Positions 34,554-43,586 of a DNA stretch of 64,000 nt are shown one piece after another; position 1 is the stretch's first letter, and every line of letters starts with the position of its first letter. This DNA comes from Oscillospiraceae bacterium (GTDB lineage: Bacteria; Bacillota; Clostridia; Oscillospirales; Oscillospiraceae). The notes beneath the pieces are model-generated. The model had not been told where the DNA came from. It ran no database searches and saw only the letters and a list, made by a program, of their open reading frames with translations. Where the stretch lies: the NCBI GenBank assembly GCA_017434755.1, contig JAFRER010000021.1, positions 62,001 through 126,000 on the forward strand. Reading direction: 5' to 3'. The translations under genes were made by a program, and so were the position numbers.

Positions 34554-35597
34554 TCACGCCACTTTCTTTTTTATCAGCTTCGTGATGGGTCTTTCAATGA
34601 AATAGAATGAAAATATGCCTATAACAATGTTCAGAAGCACTACAACCATCTCGGCAGCACGGGTAGTGAAATTGATCCTGAGTTTGTACAGGTCATTTAC
34701 TACTGCGCAGAAGGTATTAAAATCAAAATGCCAGATATAAACATTGAAGGCTATCTGCGCCATTGTGCCAAGCGCTCTGTGATTGAGCGCATTTTGAATC
34801 AGAGGTGTTTCGAAAAGTACAATCAAAGATGGATAAACAACAAATATCAGGATGAAACTGAGGCCGTACTCCATGATCTCAAATCTGAAAATGATCAGAA
34901 GCACCATGACGGCAACAATCAAAAAACTCACAATAAAAGCGGCATGACCAGGACGGTGCTTTTTAATAGCCGATGCAAGAAGAACTCCCGTAAAAAAAGC
35001 CATATAACCCCTTGCTGCTGATTCATTGCAAAACGGGATATTCCACGAGGCTGAAATAATTGAGGCGCCCAAAACAACCATAAAAATGCATCCGTATCTC
35101 CAGTTTAACCCAAACTTCTGTCCTGAGCGTATGATAATGAAGAAAAATGAATAGCATATAAGCAAAACACTTAAATACCACAAATGTGAATTGACGAGTA
35201 CCTCAGTAAAAGGTCCACCTCGCTGTATACAAAGAGCTGTAACTATTGCCTTAAAAAGTGAAAATCCCTCTGTGCCCCACACGATGATATACATCGCCGA
35301 AAAAACGAAAGTACTCAGCACTGTCAGCGGAAACAACCTAAGTGCTTTCCCATACAAATAACTGTTATAGCTCAGCCCGTCATGTATCCTTCGGATGCTT
35401 GAAAAAGCGATGAATCCTGAAATCATGAAGAACAGTTCTACTACATTCCCGAAATAGAATCTGCCGGTTCCAAAATTCAAAGCATCAAATTGAGTTCCGA
35501 ACGCGCGCTCATAATGATGCAAAACAATAAGTATGGTCGCGATAATTTTCAGAAAATCAAGAGCGTGGTCGCGTTTGTTCTTGAGAGTGTCTGTCAT
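34554..35597 (-). CDS. Acyltransferase-3 (OafA-like) membrane protein, paralogue 3
   Basis: A 347-residue AT3 protein with HALDFLKIIATILIVLHHYE, VNSHLWYLSVLLICYSFFFI and YIWHFDFNTFCAVVNDLYKL. It is the most divergent and most AT-rich of the trio and is transcribed first. The conserved HH near residue 23 matches the catalytic His region of AT3 proteins. It follows the GT-B gene by about 35 bases. Confidence 0.92.
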   Translation of the reverse strand: MTDTLKNKRDHALDFLKIIATILIVLHHYERAFGTQFDALNFGTGRFYFGNVVELFFMISGFIAFSSIRRIHDGLSYNSYLYGKALRLFPLTVLSTFVFSAMYIIVWGTEGFSLFKAIVTALCIQRGGPFTEVLVNSHLWYLSVLLICYSFFFIIIRSGQKFGLNWRYGCIFMVVLGASIISASWNIPFCNESAARGYMAFFTGVLLASAIKKHRPGHAAFIVSFLIVAVMVLLIIFRFEIMEYGLSFILIFVVYPSLIVLFETPLIQNALNHRALGTMAQIAFNVYIWHFDFNTFCAVVNDLYKLRINFTTRAAEMVVVLLNIVIGIFSFYFIERPITKLIKKKVA

Positions 35598-35633
35598 ATG
35601 ATGAATATTCCCGTATGATGATAAACAATAATT

Positions 35634-36782
35634 TTATTTCGTTTTGTCATCCGTATAATCTGATCTCCTAAGCCATTTTCTGATTTTTCTGACACCATAA
35701 TTCCAACATCTGCTGATAAACTGCTTCACTTTGAAATAAAACACCCAGAGATCAATACTCTTTATCGTACTGCTGTCAATAAAAGATTTTACTCTGCACA
35801 CAGATTCATAATACTGTTCTGAGACTGTTTCAATTGCGTATACCGTTTCAATCTCTTTCAAGCACTGATTACGCATCCTTTCAAGCAGTCCAGGATCATC
35901 AATCAGTGCTGCTATTGCCTCATACCATGCGTCCGCATTATTCTCACACAGCATGCCGTTTTCTCGATTCCTAACGGCTCTTTTATATGGTATGACATCA
36001 GAATAAACACCCACGATTCCATAGGATGCGTATTCAATAAATTTATTATAGTGCTTGCAGCTGCTGAATTCCGTAGGGATCATCGGAGCAAGTCCAATAT
36101 CAAATCCCTGTTTGCTCATAACTGCTGTGTATGCAGTATAGTCTTTAACATAGTCCAAATATCTGAGACCGCACTCTTCAACAATTGCAGGTTTTGCTCC
36201 AAAAAAAGTGACCGTTATCCTTTCACCGTATTCGTTGATAAGCCTGCGGATAACATCAGAAATCAACGCTTCAAGGTCCTTTGTCCGGTCAAGGGATCCT
36301 GCAAAGCATAGGTTGATCTTTTCGCTTTTCTTTTCAGCGATTGTCCCTCTGAAAAGCGCCGGTTCTTCAATGATGGCAATCTCTTTAAACTGTCCTCCAT
36401 ACTTTTCCAATAATTTCGGGGATGGTGATGCAAAGCAATCGCACAGATTCATAATTTCCCGGATCATCTTCTGTGTTTTCCTTCTGTTGTAGAACGGTGC
36501 GCTTGCAATATGCGCGGGAACGTTCAGAAGATCGTCATCAAGGATATAAACAAGTCTTTTCCCCGCCTTTTTTGCCAGTTTAGCAAGGAACAGATCTATT
36601 TCAAGAGCGCCTCTGACTATAATGAACACGTCCGCCCATGAAAGCAATTCAGACGTCACATTAAACACTCTGGAATTCTTATACTCTATTTTGTTTTGCT
36701 TCGCCAACCACTGCAGCTGCGCGTGACCGCAAAGCACAGCGGAAGGAATCAGTTCCTGGTAAACAAGAAGGACATGTTCCAT
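35634..36782 (-). CDS. GT-B fold glycosyltransferase (GT4-like)
   Basis: A 382-residue glycosyltransferase. LVYILDDDLLNVPAH, CFASPSPKLLEKYGGQF, NLCFAGSLDRTKDLEALISD and the C-terminal CKHYNKFIEYASYGIVGVYS with RENGMLC show a GT-B fold with a donor-binding E in KFIEYA. Start 36782 (MEHVLLV) is five bases from GGAG and overlaps the end of the ABC ATPase gene; a longer frame would run 60 bases into that gene. It probably acts on the cluster II polymer. Confidence 0.85.
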   Translation of the reverse strand: MEHVLLVYQELIPSAVLCGHAQLQWLAKQNKIEYKNSRVFNVTSELLSWADVFIIVRGALEIDLFLAKLAKKAGKRLVYILDDDLLNVPAHIASAPFYNRRKTQKMIREIMNLCDCFASPSPKLLEKYGGQFKEIAIIEEPALFRGTIAEKKSEKINLCFAGSLDRTKDLEALISDVIRRLINEYGERITVTFFGAKPAIVEECGLRYLDYVKDYTAYTAVMSKQGFDIGLAPMIPTEFSSCKHYNKFIEYASYGIVGVYSDVIPYKRAVRNRENGMLCENNADAWYEAIAALIDDPGLLERMRNQCLKEIETVYAIETVSEQYYESVCRVKSFIDSSTIKSIDLWVFYFKVKQFISRCWNYGVRKIRKWLRRSDYTDDKTK

Positions 36783-36805
36783 GAATACTCCGTTATCATC
36801 GTTAA

Positions 36806-37546
36806 TCAGTTGGGGATAGCGCCCTGATTGTAAGCGTTGCATACTTCATCAGTTGGCCCGAGCATAATTTTCTTCCCATGCTCTATCCACAGCACTCTGT
36901 TGCAAAGCAACTTGATCTGCTCCATGGAATGAGAAACAAATAGCACAGTTGTCCCTCCTCCCATAAGCTCCATCATCCTCGCGTGGCTTTTTTCCTGAAA
37001 GTCCGAATCCCCAACGGAAAGGATTTCATCTACAATCAATATTTCCGGATCAACGATCGACGCAATTGAAAACGCCAATCTTGCCAGCATTCCAGAAGAA
37101 TACGTGCGAAGCGGTGCCTCGATGAATTGTCCGAGTTCCGAAAAGTCGATTATCTCATTATATTTTGCCTTCAGGAACTCTTCGCTGTATCCGAGAATAG
37201 CACCGTTTAGAAATATGTTTTCTCTGCCCGTGAGTTCCATATCAAAACCTGACCCGAGTTCAAGCATCGGCACGACATTACCATATACTTTTACACTTCC
37301 TTCGGACGGCTTCAGTATCCCGGAAATAAGCTTGAGAGTAGTACTCTTCCCCGCTCCGTTGTGCCCGATCAGCCCAAGCGTCTCTCCCTTATCAACCGTG
37401 AATGAGAGACAATCCACCGCAGTAAAATCTGTATATTTAACTTTGCCTCGCAGTGCTTTTGTCACGTATTCCTTGATGGATCTTATTCTTTCAGTGTTCA
37501 TGTGGAAGCGCATGGTCACATTGTCTACTTCTATCATTGTGTTCAT
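36806..37546 (-). CDS. Polysaccharide ABC exporter ATPase, short form (Wzt/RgpD/TagH-like)
   Basis: ATPase of the second exporter, 246 residues: Walker A GHNGAGKST, signature YSSGMLARLAF, Walker B PEILIVDEILSVGD, switch His in FVSHSMEQ. Unlike the cluster I ATPase it ends after the nucleotide-binding domain, with no glycan-binding extension, so export should not need recognition of a capped chain end by this subunit. The length matches TagH-type NBD cores. It follows its permease by 11 bases. Confidence 0.93.
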   Translation of the reverse strand: MNTMIEVDNVTMRFHMNTERIRSIKEYVTKALRGKVKYTDFTAVDCLSFTVDKGETLGLIGHNGAGKSTTLKLISGILKPSEGSVKVYGNVVPMLELGSGFDMELTGRENIFLNGAILGYSEEFLKAKYNEIIDFSELGQFIEAPLRTYSSGMLARLAFSIASIVDPEILIVDEILSVGDSDFQEKSHARMMELMGGGTTVLFVSHSMEQIKLLCNRVLWIEHGKKIMLGPTDEVCNAYNQGAIPN

Positions 37547-37557
37547 CTCAGATACCC

Positions 37558-38559
37558 TTACAGATAAAGAATGAATTTATCCTGGCCTTTTTTGAATACC
37601 AACGAACCTGCAACAAGTGCGAGCACCGCAGCGAGAGCGCTTTTAAGAAAGGTTCCCGGAAGCGGCATAGCTTTATACATGATACAGCACCTGATGCTTG
37701 ATATGAAGATATACATCGGGTTCAGCTCAAATATCTTCCGCAGTGTTCCGGGGATTATTTCAATGGAATAAAACACTGGTGTGAAATACATCCATATAGT
37801 CACAAGAATGCCCCACAAGAACTGGGTGTCACGAAAGTAGACCATTGCGCAGCTGAGCATCATGCCCACTCCCAAACTGAACAGGAAAAGGCAGAAGAAA
37901 AAGTATGGCGAGGCAAGGACAGCAAGCGAGAATCTGACACCCGTTATCAAACAGACAATAAGCATAGGTACCAATGAGATGACAAGATTTACAAGCGAAG
38001 AAATCGTTCTCGAAAGCGGATATATATACTTCGGCATATATACTTTTGTGATAAGACCGGCATTACCTACAATGGAGTTGAGCGTAAGGCTGCATGACTC
38101 ATTGAAAAAAGAAAAGCAAATATTACCTACTATCAGATAGGCAGCAAAATATGGGATAGTATTCTTGAAAAGTGTTGAAAACACTATATATTGCACAAGC
38201 ATCATGAGAAGTGGATTGAAAAAGCTCCAAAGAACACCAAGGACGGATCTGAGATACTTTGTTTTAAAGTCCCGCTTAACAAGCTGCCGCAGAAGAAACT
38301 TGTATCTGTGAAGGGATTCCACCACAGTGTAGATATAGCTGACCTTTCCCTTGTGCACCCTTATGGCGATCAGGCAGAAAAACAAAGCCAGTAATACTGA
38401 CATACCGATCAAAAAATACCAGTAGTTCTCACAGAAGAAACCGCTGTCCCACTGCTCTCCCGCAATAAGACGGCAGATGATAGAGAAGATAATAAATAAT
38501 ACCCAAAATAATGAAAGGACTTTTAGAAACCGTCTTTCTGACTCTGAAACACGTAGCAT
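37558..38559 (-). CDS. Polysaccharide ABC exporter permease with extra N-terminal helices
   Basis: A 333-residue ABC-2 permease. The canonical part begins near residue 95 (KFLLRQLVKRDFKTKYLRSV, then LGVLWSFFNPLLMMLVQYIV). Before it lie two additional hydrophobic helices (about 13-30 and 46-66) not present in the cluster I permease. It pairs with the short ATPase and would export lipid-linked cluster II polymer, as RgpC/RgpD do for streptococcal rhamnan. GGAGGG lies about six bases before the ATG. The 193-base upstream gap contains no clear terminator; a TTGTAC-17-AATAAT is a weak promoter candidate. Confidence 0.9.
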   Translation of the reverse strand: MLRVSESERRFLKVLSLFWVLFIIFSIICRLIAGEQWDSGFFCENYWYFLIGMSVLLALFFCLIAIRVHKGKVSYIYTVVESLHRYKFLLRQLVKRDFKTKYLRSVLGVLWSFFNPLLMMLVQYIVFSTLFKNTIPYFAAYLIVGNICFSFFNESCSLTLNSIVGNAGLITKVYMPKYIYPLSRTISSLVNLVISLVPMLIVCLITGVRFSLAVLASPYFFFCLFLFSLGVGMMLSCAMVYFRDTQFLWGILVTIWMYFTPVFYSIEIIPGTLRKIFELNPMYIFISSIRCCIMYKAMPLPGTFLKSALAAVLALVAGSLVFKKGQDKFILYL

Positions 38560-38752
38560 CTTTTCCCTCCGAAAGAATACACAACTGGTCTATTGATACC
38601 GTTATAAAGAGGTAGATTCCATTATTCATTCTCATTTCCTGAAGTACAATCAGAAACGAGTTGACATTTATCTGCCTTTATAGTGCCTGTGTTACTTCTC
38701 GGGAAGGTATAGACCTTATGTGATTATTGTAAAAATGTGATAACTCAGGACA

Positions 38753-40528
38753 CTACTGATTGTTGCTGATAAGGAGATTCTGTTTGTAGTTTAAAAACAC
38801 TATTTCTTGATCCGTAGGGTAATTACACTCTTCTAGCGCTTTATCAATATCTTCATCATGATTCAATATGATTAGATAGTTATAATAATCGGGCGTTTGT
38901 ATACAGGATCTTCGGAAACTATCTTGGTCAACACTCCATGCATCCATGGATCGGAAACAATAGCTTACGAAAAACTGGCTATAAGGTGTATATGTATATA
39001 CCAACACATGTGCATCGTGGTCTGGAATACTGTTTTCCTTTTGAATTCGTTTAATATTTCTATAGCACCCGCCTGTTGCATAATCAGGTCTGGACAAATC
39101 ATAAATCGAAGATGGTGCTGTAATGCAGAAGAACAACAAACACGCAATTCCCAGTTGTGCAACGATAGAATGCGCACTTTTTCTGTCTTTAAACATCTGA
39201 ATTATTCTGATCCACTCAAGCATTGTCGCACAAACAAGAATGATTACCATTGAATTAACATATCGAGCATATGCCCCAAGAATCACTGCATCACTATCAG
39301 GCATATTGAAAACATACATGCCTAACAAACTGAATTTGTATATAAAATATGCAAAAACAATTAATAAAACAGGTTTCAAATGACTGCCTGTTTTTTTATT
39401 AAGTCTTCGTTCAAGAAAAAAACCTAATATGAACGTTCCTATACACATTAACAACGCTAACCATTCAATCGTCGTGTTTCCTTCTAGCAAAAACCATTTT
39501 CTAAAATAGTTTTCAATTATTTGTTCTATTTCCTCTCTTCCTTTTGCCTCATATATTTTCCTCATAGCAGCAATTGATATAGAATGTCTGGTTTCACCAG
39601 CATTATCAAACACAAGATCAATATGCCGATTCCACAGAAAAATCATACCTACAGGTACTGAAAATGATAGTTTTGCAGCTTGGATCCATTCTGTTCTCTT
39701 TCGATTCTGAATCAACAAAACAATCTCACATATATAAACAAAAATCAGGAAAATAATACCGCTGTTCTTAGTAATAGCAATCATGCCCATAACAGGGCAA
39801 CTGAAGATTATCCCTATCTCAAGCTCATTTCTATATTTTATTAGTATTATCATTGACGCTATAGCGAGAAGGGGTAATATATTGTCTACTTTTAAATCAT
39901 CTAAGCGGACATTAAAATGAAGCGCCCACAAAACAAACCCGGAAACTATGATCATCGGAATCAACTCATTGCTCTCAATCATGCCATAAAGACAAAACAG
40001 TAACGAAAAGACCAATAGAGCTTGAGCAAAGAGTGTAACTCCTTCTGAATATCCGGCTACTCTGCAAAAGAAGAACACAAGTCCCGCTGTTCCTGTTGGA
40101 TAGCTTTGATAAGCAACTTCTGTTGTTGAGAAATTTGGCATCCTCCCAGTTTCTATCATTTCCCGGATGACAACACCCCAATGCGTTAATGTGTCTCCAT
40201 CGGCATAAACACCATGATAGCAAAAATAACATAAATACATTACTGCTACCGCAAAGATAGCAGAATAAACATAATCCCGACGAATTCGTATGCTTTCTTT
40301 ATTCTTAAAAAACTTAGAAACAACTTGAATAAAGGAAAAAGCTCCGGCAACACATATAAGAATCACTGCAAATTCCATGCAGTTTAATATTCCGGCAAAA
40401 AACATAACAGACCCTATAATTGATAATGTAATTGCAGGAACAAATGGCCATCTTTTTATTTTTTGACCAGCAAACAGCATCAATCCCGTCAGGACAAACG
40501 CTAACAGAATATAACGGAAATAAACCAT
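38753..40528 (-). CDS. GT-C type polytopic membrane glycosyltransferase
   Basis: A 591-residue protein with a dozen or so transmembrane helices and a C-terminal extracytoplasmic domain. The first large loop has the GT-C acidic motif (VYADGDTLTHWG, near residue 112), as in GT39/ArnT-like enzymes that take sugar from a polyprenyl-phosphate carrier outside the membrane. The GT2-GtrA protein at 59214-60350 could make such a donor. It lies between the WbdD-like gene and the exporter permease, so it may decorate the cluster II polymer after export. Confidence 0.75.
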   Translation of the reverse strand: MVYFRYILLAFVLTGLMLFAGQKIKRWPFVPAITLSIIGSVMFFAGILNCMEFAVILICVAGAFSFIQVVSKFFKNKESIRIRRDYVYSAIFAVAVMYLCYFCYHGVYADGDTLTHWGVVIREMIETGRMPNFSTTEVAYQSYPTGTAGLVFFFCRVAGYSEGVTLFAQALLVFSLLFCLYGMIESNELIPMIIVSGFVLWALHFNVRLDDLKVDNILPLLAIASMIILIKYRNELEIGIIFSCPVMGMIAITKNSGIIFLIFVYICEIVLLIQNRKRTEWIQAAKLSFSVPVGMIFLWNRHIDLVFDNAGETRHSISIAAMRKIYEAKGREEIEQIIENYFRKWFLLEGNTTIEWLALLMCIGTFILGFFLERRLNKKTGSHLKPVLLIVFAYFIYKFSLLGMYVFNMPDSDAVILGAYARYVNSMVIILVCATMLEWIRIIQMFKDRKSAHSIVAQLGIACLLFFCITAPSSIYDLSRPDYATGGCYRNIKRIQKENSIPDHDAHVLVYTYTPYSQFFVSYCFRSMDAWSVDQDSFRRSCIQTPDYYNYLIILNHDEDIDKALEECNYPTDQEIVFLNYKQNLLISNNQ

Positions 40529-40540
40529 GTTTTATGATTC

Positions 40541-42460
40541 TCACTTTTTCTTATAAAATAGCCGCAATCGTCTCAGCTCATCTAATTGCTTTTCTCTTTC
40601 GGAAAACTGGCTCCATGCCATTGAACACTCTTCTTTTAAATGCTTTACTTGATACGTTAACTCTTTACACTCCTGTTCTTTTACCCTTACTTTTTCCTCT
40701 AATTCATATTTTGCTTTCCTAAGTTCCTCTAATTGTTCTTCACGAACTGCAAACTGATTCCAAGCTACTATACACTCTTCCTCTTTCTGCCTTAAAAGCC
40801 CCATTAATTCTTTATTCTTTACACTGCTATCCGTCAGCATGGTTGAAGAATCGTCAATTGAAAACACATAGTTCTTATTATATGATCTGGCTGATCTATC
40901 TCCGAAAACATATGCTGCGAATCTATCTTCCAGAGCTTTGAACACCTGCTGTTCCTCTTCGCTGAAATCGCAACATGAATTAAGCTCCTCCCTACTGATA
41001 GTTGTGCTTTCCTGAAGTAAGAAAAACGCCCTCCAAACGATGTATTTCCATGGTAAAGGAAATGAAAACACCCATTCTGTATCAACAAAAAATAACATCT
41101 TATCCTTCTCGATCAGATTAGAAAAACTCATATCTATCGGAGCAGGAAAAGCACATTTCATAGGCGGAAGATCAATTTGACCAAATACAGATTTAAAGTC
41201 TTCATTTTCAGAGAATTTCTCGGGATCAGGATCCTTTCCAAGTCCTTTTATCAAATCAACATAATTATTGATTATTTCATTTCTTTTTCTGTTTGGAGAT
41301 ACTAGCAGTTTCTGCTGCAAATTCTCCCCAACGATTCTCTCAAACAGCAGACCGCCTTCAATATCCTCACATCCAGGTAAGTGCATCTGCGGTAATTTAT
41401 CAGAAATGATTTTATATCCTTCTTTTATATTTCTGATTGCTTTATTATCGGCTGATCCTCGTCTTTTTATAACGTAATCATTGTAAAGCTCAGTAGTAAC
41501 GATAAACCGTTCTTGTCGCTGAGTCGCAAATCTACAATATAATGCTAATTCTAATGGTTCTTGTCCGGCACATACAAAAAAAGAGTTTGATAATTGTAGC
41601 TGAAGCCCATTGTTAGCACATTCGCTTAACAGCTTATGCGGAACTGCAGAACAGTATTGGAATTCTCCACAATCCGGTGTATATGTGTACTCCATTGGCG
41701 CAAACTCATCTGCCTCTGCAGAGAATACTTGCTGAGGAAATTTATAATCAGGATACATTCCATAAAACTGTCTATGCGCATATCCGGTATCATATAGAAG
41801 CTGGTCTAAACCCTTGTATGAAAACGTTCTTGCACCACCATTTGGATAACCATATAAACCCTCGTTTACCTTCCAATGATGATCTTCTCTTGCTCCGCAA
41901 AAGTATTTTGCTCCAAATTGGTTTTCTATTGCTATCAACAAATGTCCATTTGGCTTAAGCATTCTTCTTAGATGATTCAGCAATTCTTCAAACGGAGAAT
42001 CGCTGTTAACATATAACGGAGCATACTCTAATATACCTATCAGTGTAATAATGTCATATCTGGGTGTTTCAGGTAATGACATTACATTGTCAACAATGAT
42101 TTCAATATTAGCTGCATTCTTATGTCGGACCGCATTAATCTTTGATCGTTCATATGAAACATCTACGCAAACCACATGTCGACATTTGCTGGAAAGCAAA
42201 CCTGTTAAGGCTCCGCAACTGGCACCTACTTCAAGCACTTCCGCCTCAGGGGGTAATGGAAGCCATGATAATACATTTTCACGCTCTTTTGACAGATGGT
42301 AAAGTACGGGATACCTGTTATCCTTTAAAAGAATATCTATTTCAGGTTCTCCTTTTGATAGTCTTTCATACAATTCTGATTCTATAGGTCCATCTGTGTA
42401 AGTTGCTTCTTCAGGATTAATAAAACATTTAATTGTAACATTGCCGATTTTTACAGTCAT
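40541..42460 (-). CDS. Methyltransferase / kinase-like / coiled-coil protein (WbdD-like candidate)
   Basis: A 639-residue three-part protein. Residues about 60-200 are a SAM methyltransferase (motif I EVLEVGASCGALTG at 77-87, acidic CVDVS at 98-102). Residues about 300-480 resemble an aminoglycoside-kinase/WaaP-like fold: Lys in YVIKRRG (332), PIDMSFSNL (441-449) and FVDTEW (458-463) have the D...N and D-x-E layout of the catalytic and metal sites. Residues 545-635 form a coiled coil with an internal repeat (CIVAWNQFAVREEQLEELRK and CSMAWSQFSEREKQLDELRR). This order is that of WbdD, which caps and measures O9a polymannose. Identity with WbdD is inferred from layout, not from clear sequence match. 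Confidence 0.7.
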   Translation of the reverse strand: MTVKIGNVTIKCFINPEEATYTDGPIESELYERLSKGEPEIDILLKDNRYPVLYHLSKERENVLSWLPLPPEAEVLEVGASCGALTGLLSSKCRHVVCVDVSYERSKINAVRHKNAANIEIIVDNVMSLPETPRYDIITLIGILEYAPLYVNSDSPFEELLNHLRRMLKPNGHLLIAIENQFGAKYFCGAREDHHWKVNEGLYGYPNGGARTFSYKGLDQLLYDTGYAHRQFYGMYPDYKFPQQVFSAEADEFAPMEYTYTPDCGEFQYCSAVPHKLLSECANNGLQLQLSNSFFVCAGQEPLELALYCRFATQRQERFIVTTELYNDYVIKRRGSADNKAIRNIKEGYKIISDKLPQMHLPGCEDIEGGLLFERIVGENLQQKLLVSPNRKRNEIINNYVDLIKGLGKDPDPEKFSENEDFKSVFGQIDLPPMKCAFPAPIDMSFSNLIEKDKMLFFVDTEWVFSFPLPWKYIVWRAFFLLQESTTISREELNSCCDFSEEEQQVFKALEDRFAAYVFGDRSARSYNKNYVFSIDDSSTMLTDSSVKNKELMGLLRQKEEECIVAWNQFAVREEQLEELRKAKYELEEKVRVKEQECKELTYQVKHLKEECSMAWSQFSEREKQLDELRRLRLFYKKK

Positions 42461-42466
42461 AGTCTA

Positions 42467-43585
42467 TTATCCCTTATGGAATAGTTTATCCAGCATAACC
42501 TTCAGCACCATACCGATACCGTTTTCTTTCCACAGTTTAAGTGCTGTTCGGATCTTTTTTATCAGTCTGTTCTCTTTTTTATTTTCCTCTTTTCCTTCAT
42601 TGAAATAATTATCGAAGTACTCATTGCTTTCTGCAAAAGGATCTTCTATGGAAAACATAAGATTCCAATCTTTCCGATACTTCTTTCTGATTTCATTATC
42701 AACTGCTTCCCCGCTATAATAGTAACCATATGACCATTGCTTTGCAGAAATACCATCGAAATCATTGGCATTATGCTCAGATTCATAATCCCTGTACATT
42801 TTTCTGAATGCAACAGCATCTTCGCTCAGCCATTTATCCATACATTGTTCAGCAACTGGTCCAAAACCTGAATAATGCACAAATCTAATCGGCTGATTCT
42901 GTGCATAAAAAGAGCCATTTTTTTCTTCAATTTTGCACCCCAGCAACCCCCATGGTGCAAGATCATATCCGTAGTTCTTCAGAATTTTTACATTGAAGAA
43001 ACAAGGCGCTAAATCAATCCACTTCTGATCTGTAAAAATGCCATTAGCCATGTCGTCATAGCAGTACAAATAAAGGCGTTCCGCCCACCACGAAAGCATT
43101 CTTAATGCTTCTTCAGATCTTGATATCGCCAAAAAGCCCAAGTTATATACGCCATGTGCAATGCTGGATATCTCCATGTCAATGTTTCCCGAGTGTAACA
43201 GATGCGGACATAAAACAATCTGGTTAGTCAGTAATTCCTTTTTTAATTCACAAAAATCGCTGTATACATAGCAATCCGGATCTAAATATACAAATTGGTT
43301 TTCATCTGGATACTCATTTAATAAAAAGAGGAAAAACCGTGCTTTTACTGCTGTTGATGCTTCAACAATCGAGTGTTTGAATACAAATCTGTCAAAGTTT
43401 CCCTCCCACATATCTTTGGAAAGAATAATGCGGTCAAAGCATTTATCCTGTTCAAGTTCAGATGGGATTTCTCTTTCTGTTAAACAAATAAAAAAGCTTA
43501 CCTCCGGCATATTTCTTTTAATTGATTTTGCCAGTGTCCTTGCTTTATGAGCATAATTCGCACATATGGATGTAAAAATAATCAT
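42467..43585 (-). CDS. Glycosyltransferase, GT8-like nucleotide-diphospho-sugar transferase
   Basis: A 372-residue enzyme with a GT-A layout: FTSICANYAHKARTLAKSIK at the start, the metal-binding YLDPDCYVYSDF (DPD for DxD) near residue 100, and MANGIFTDQKWIDLAPCFFN, a GT8-like distal block, then RFVHYSGFGP. The C-terminal 60 residues are basic and probably membrane-associated. It abuts the GT2 gene upstream by one base and the WbdD-like gene downstream by six. Likely a retaining transferase for the cluster II chain or its linker; sugar unknown. Confidence 0.8.
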   Translation of the reverse strand: MIIFTSICANYAHKARTLAKSIKRNMPEVSFFICLTEREIPSELEQDKCFDRIILSKDMWEGNFDRFVFKHSIVEASTAVKARFFLFLLNEYPDENQFVYLDPDCYVYSDFCELKKELLTNQIVLCPHLLHSGNIDMEISSIAHGVYNLGFLAISRSEEALRMLSWWAERLYLYCYDDMANGIFTDQKWIDLAPCFFNVKILKNYGYDLAPWGLLGCKIEEKNGSFYAQNQPIRFVHYSGFGPVAEQCMDKWLSEDAVAFRKMYRDYESEHNANDFDGISAKQWSYGYYYSGEAVDNEIRKKYRKDWNLMFSIEDPFAESNEYFDNYFNEGKEENKKENRLIKKIRTALKLWKENGIGMVLKVMLDKLFHKG

Positions 43586-43586
43586 G

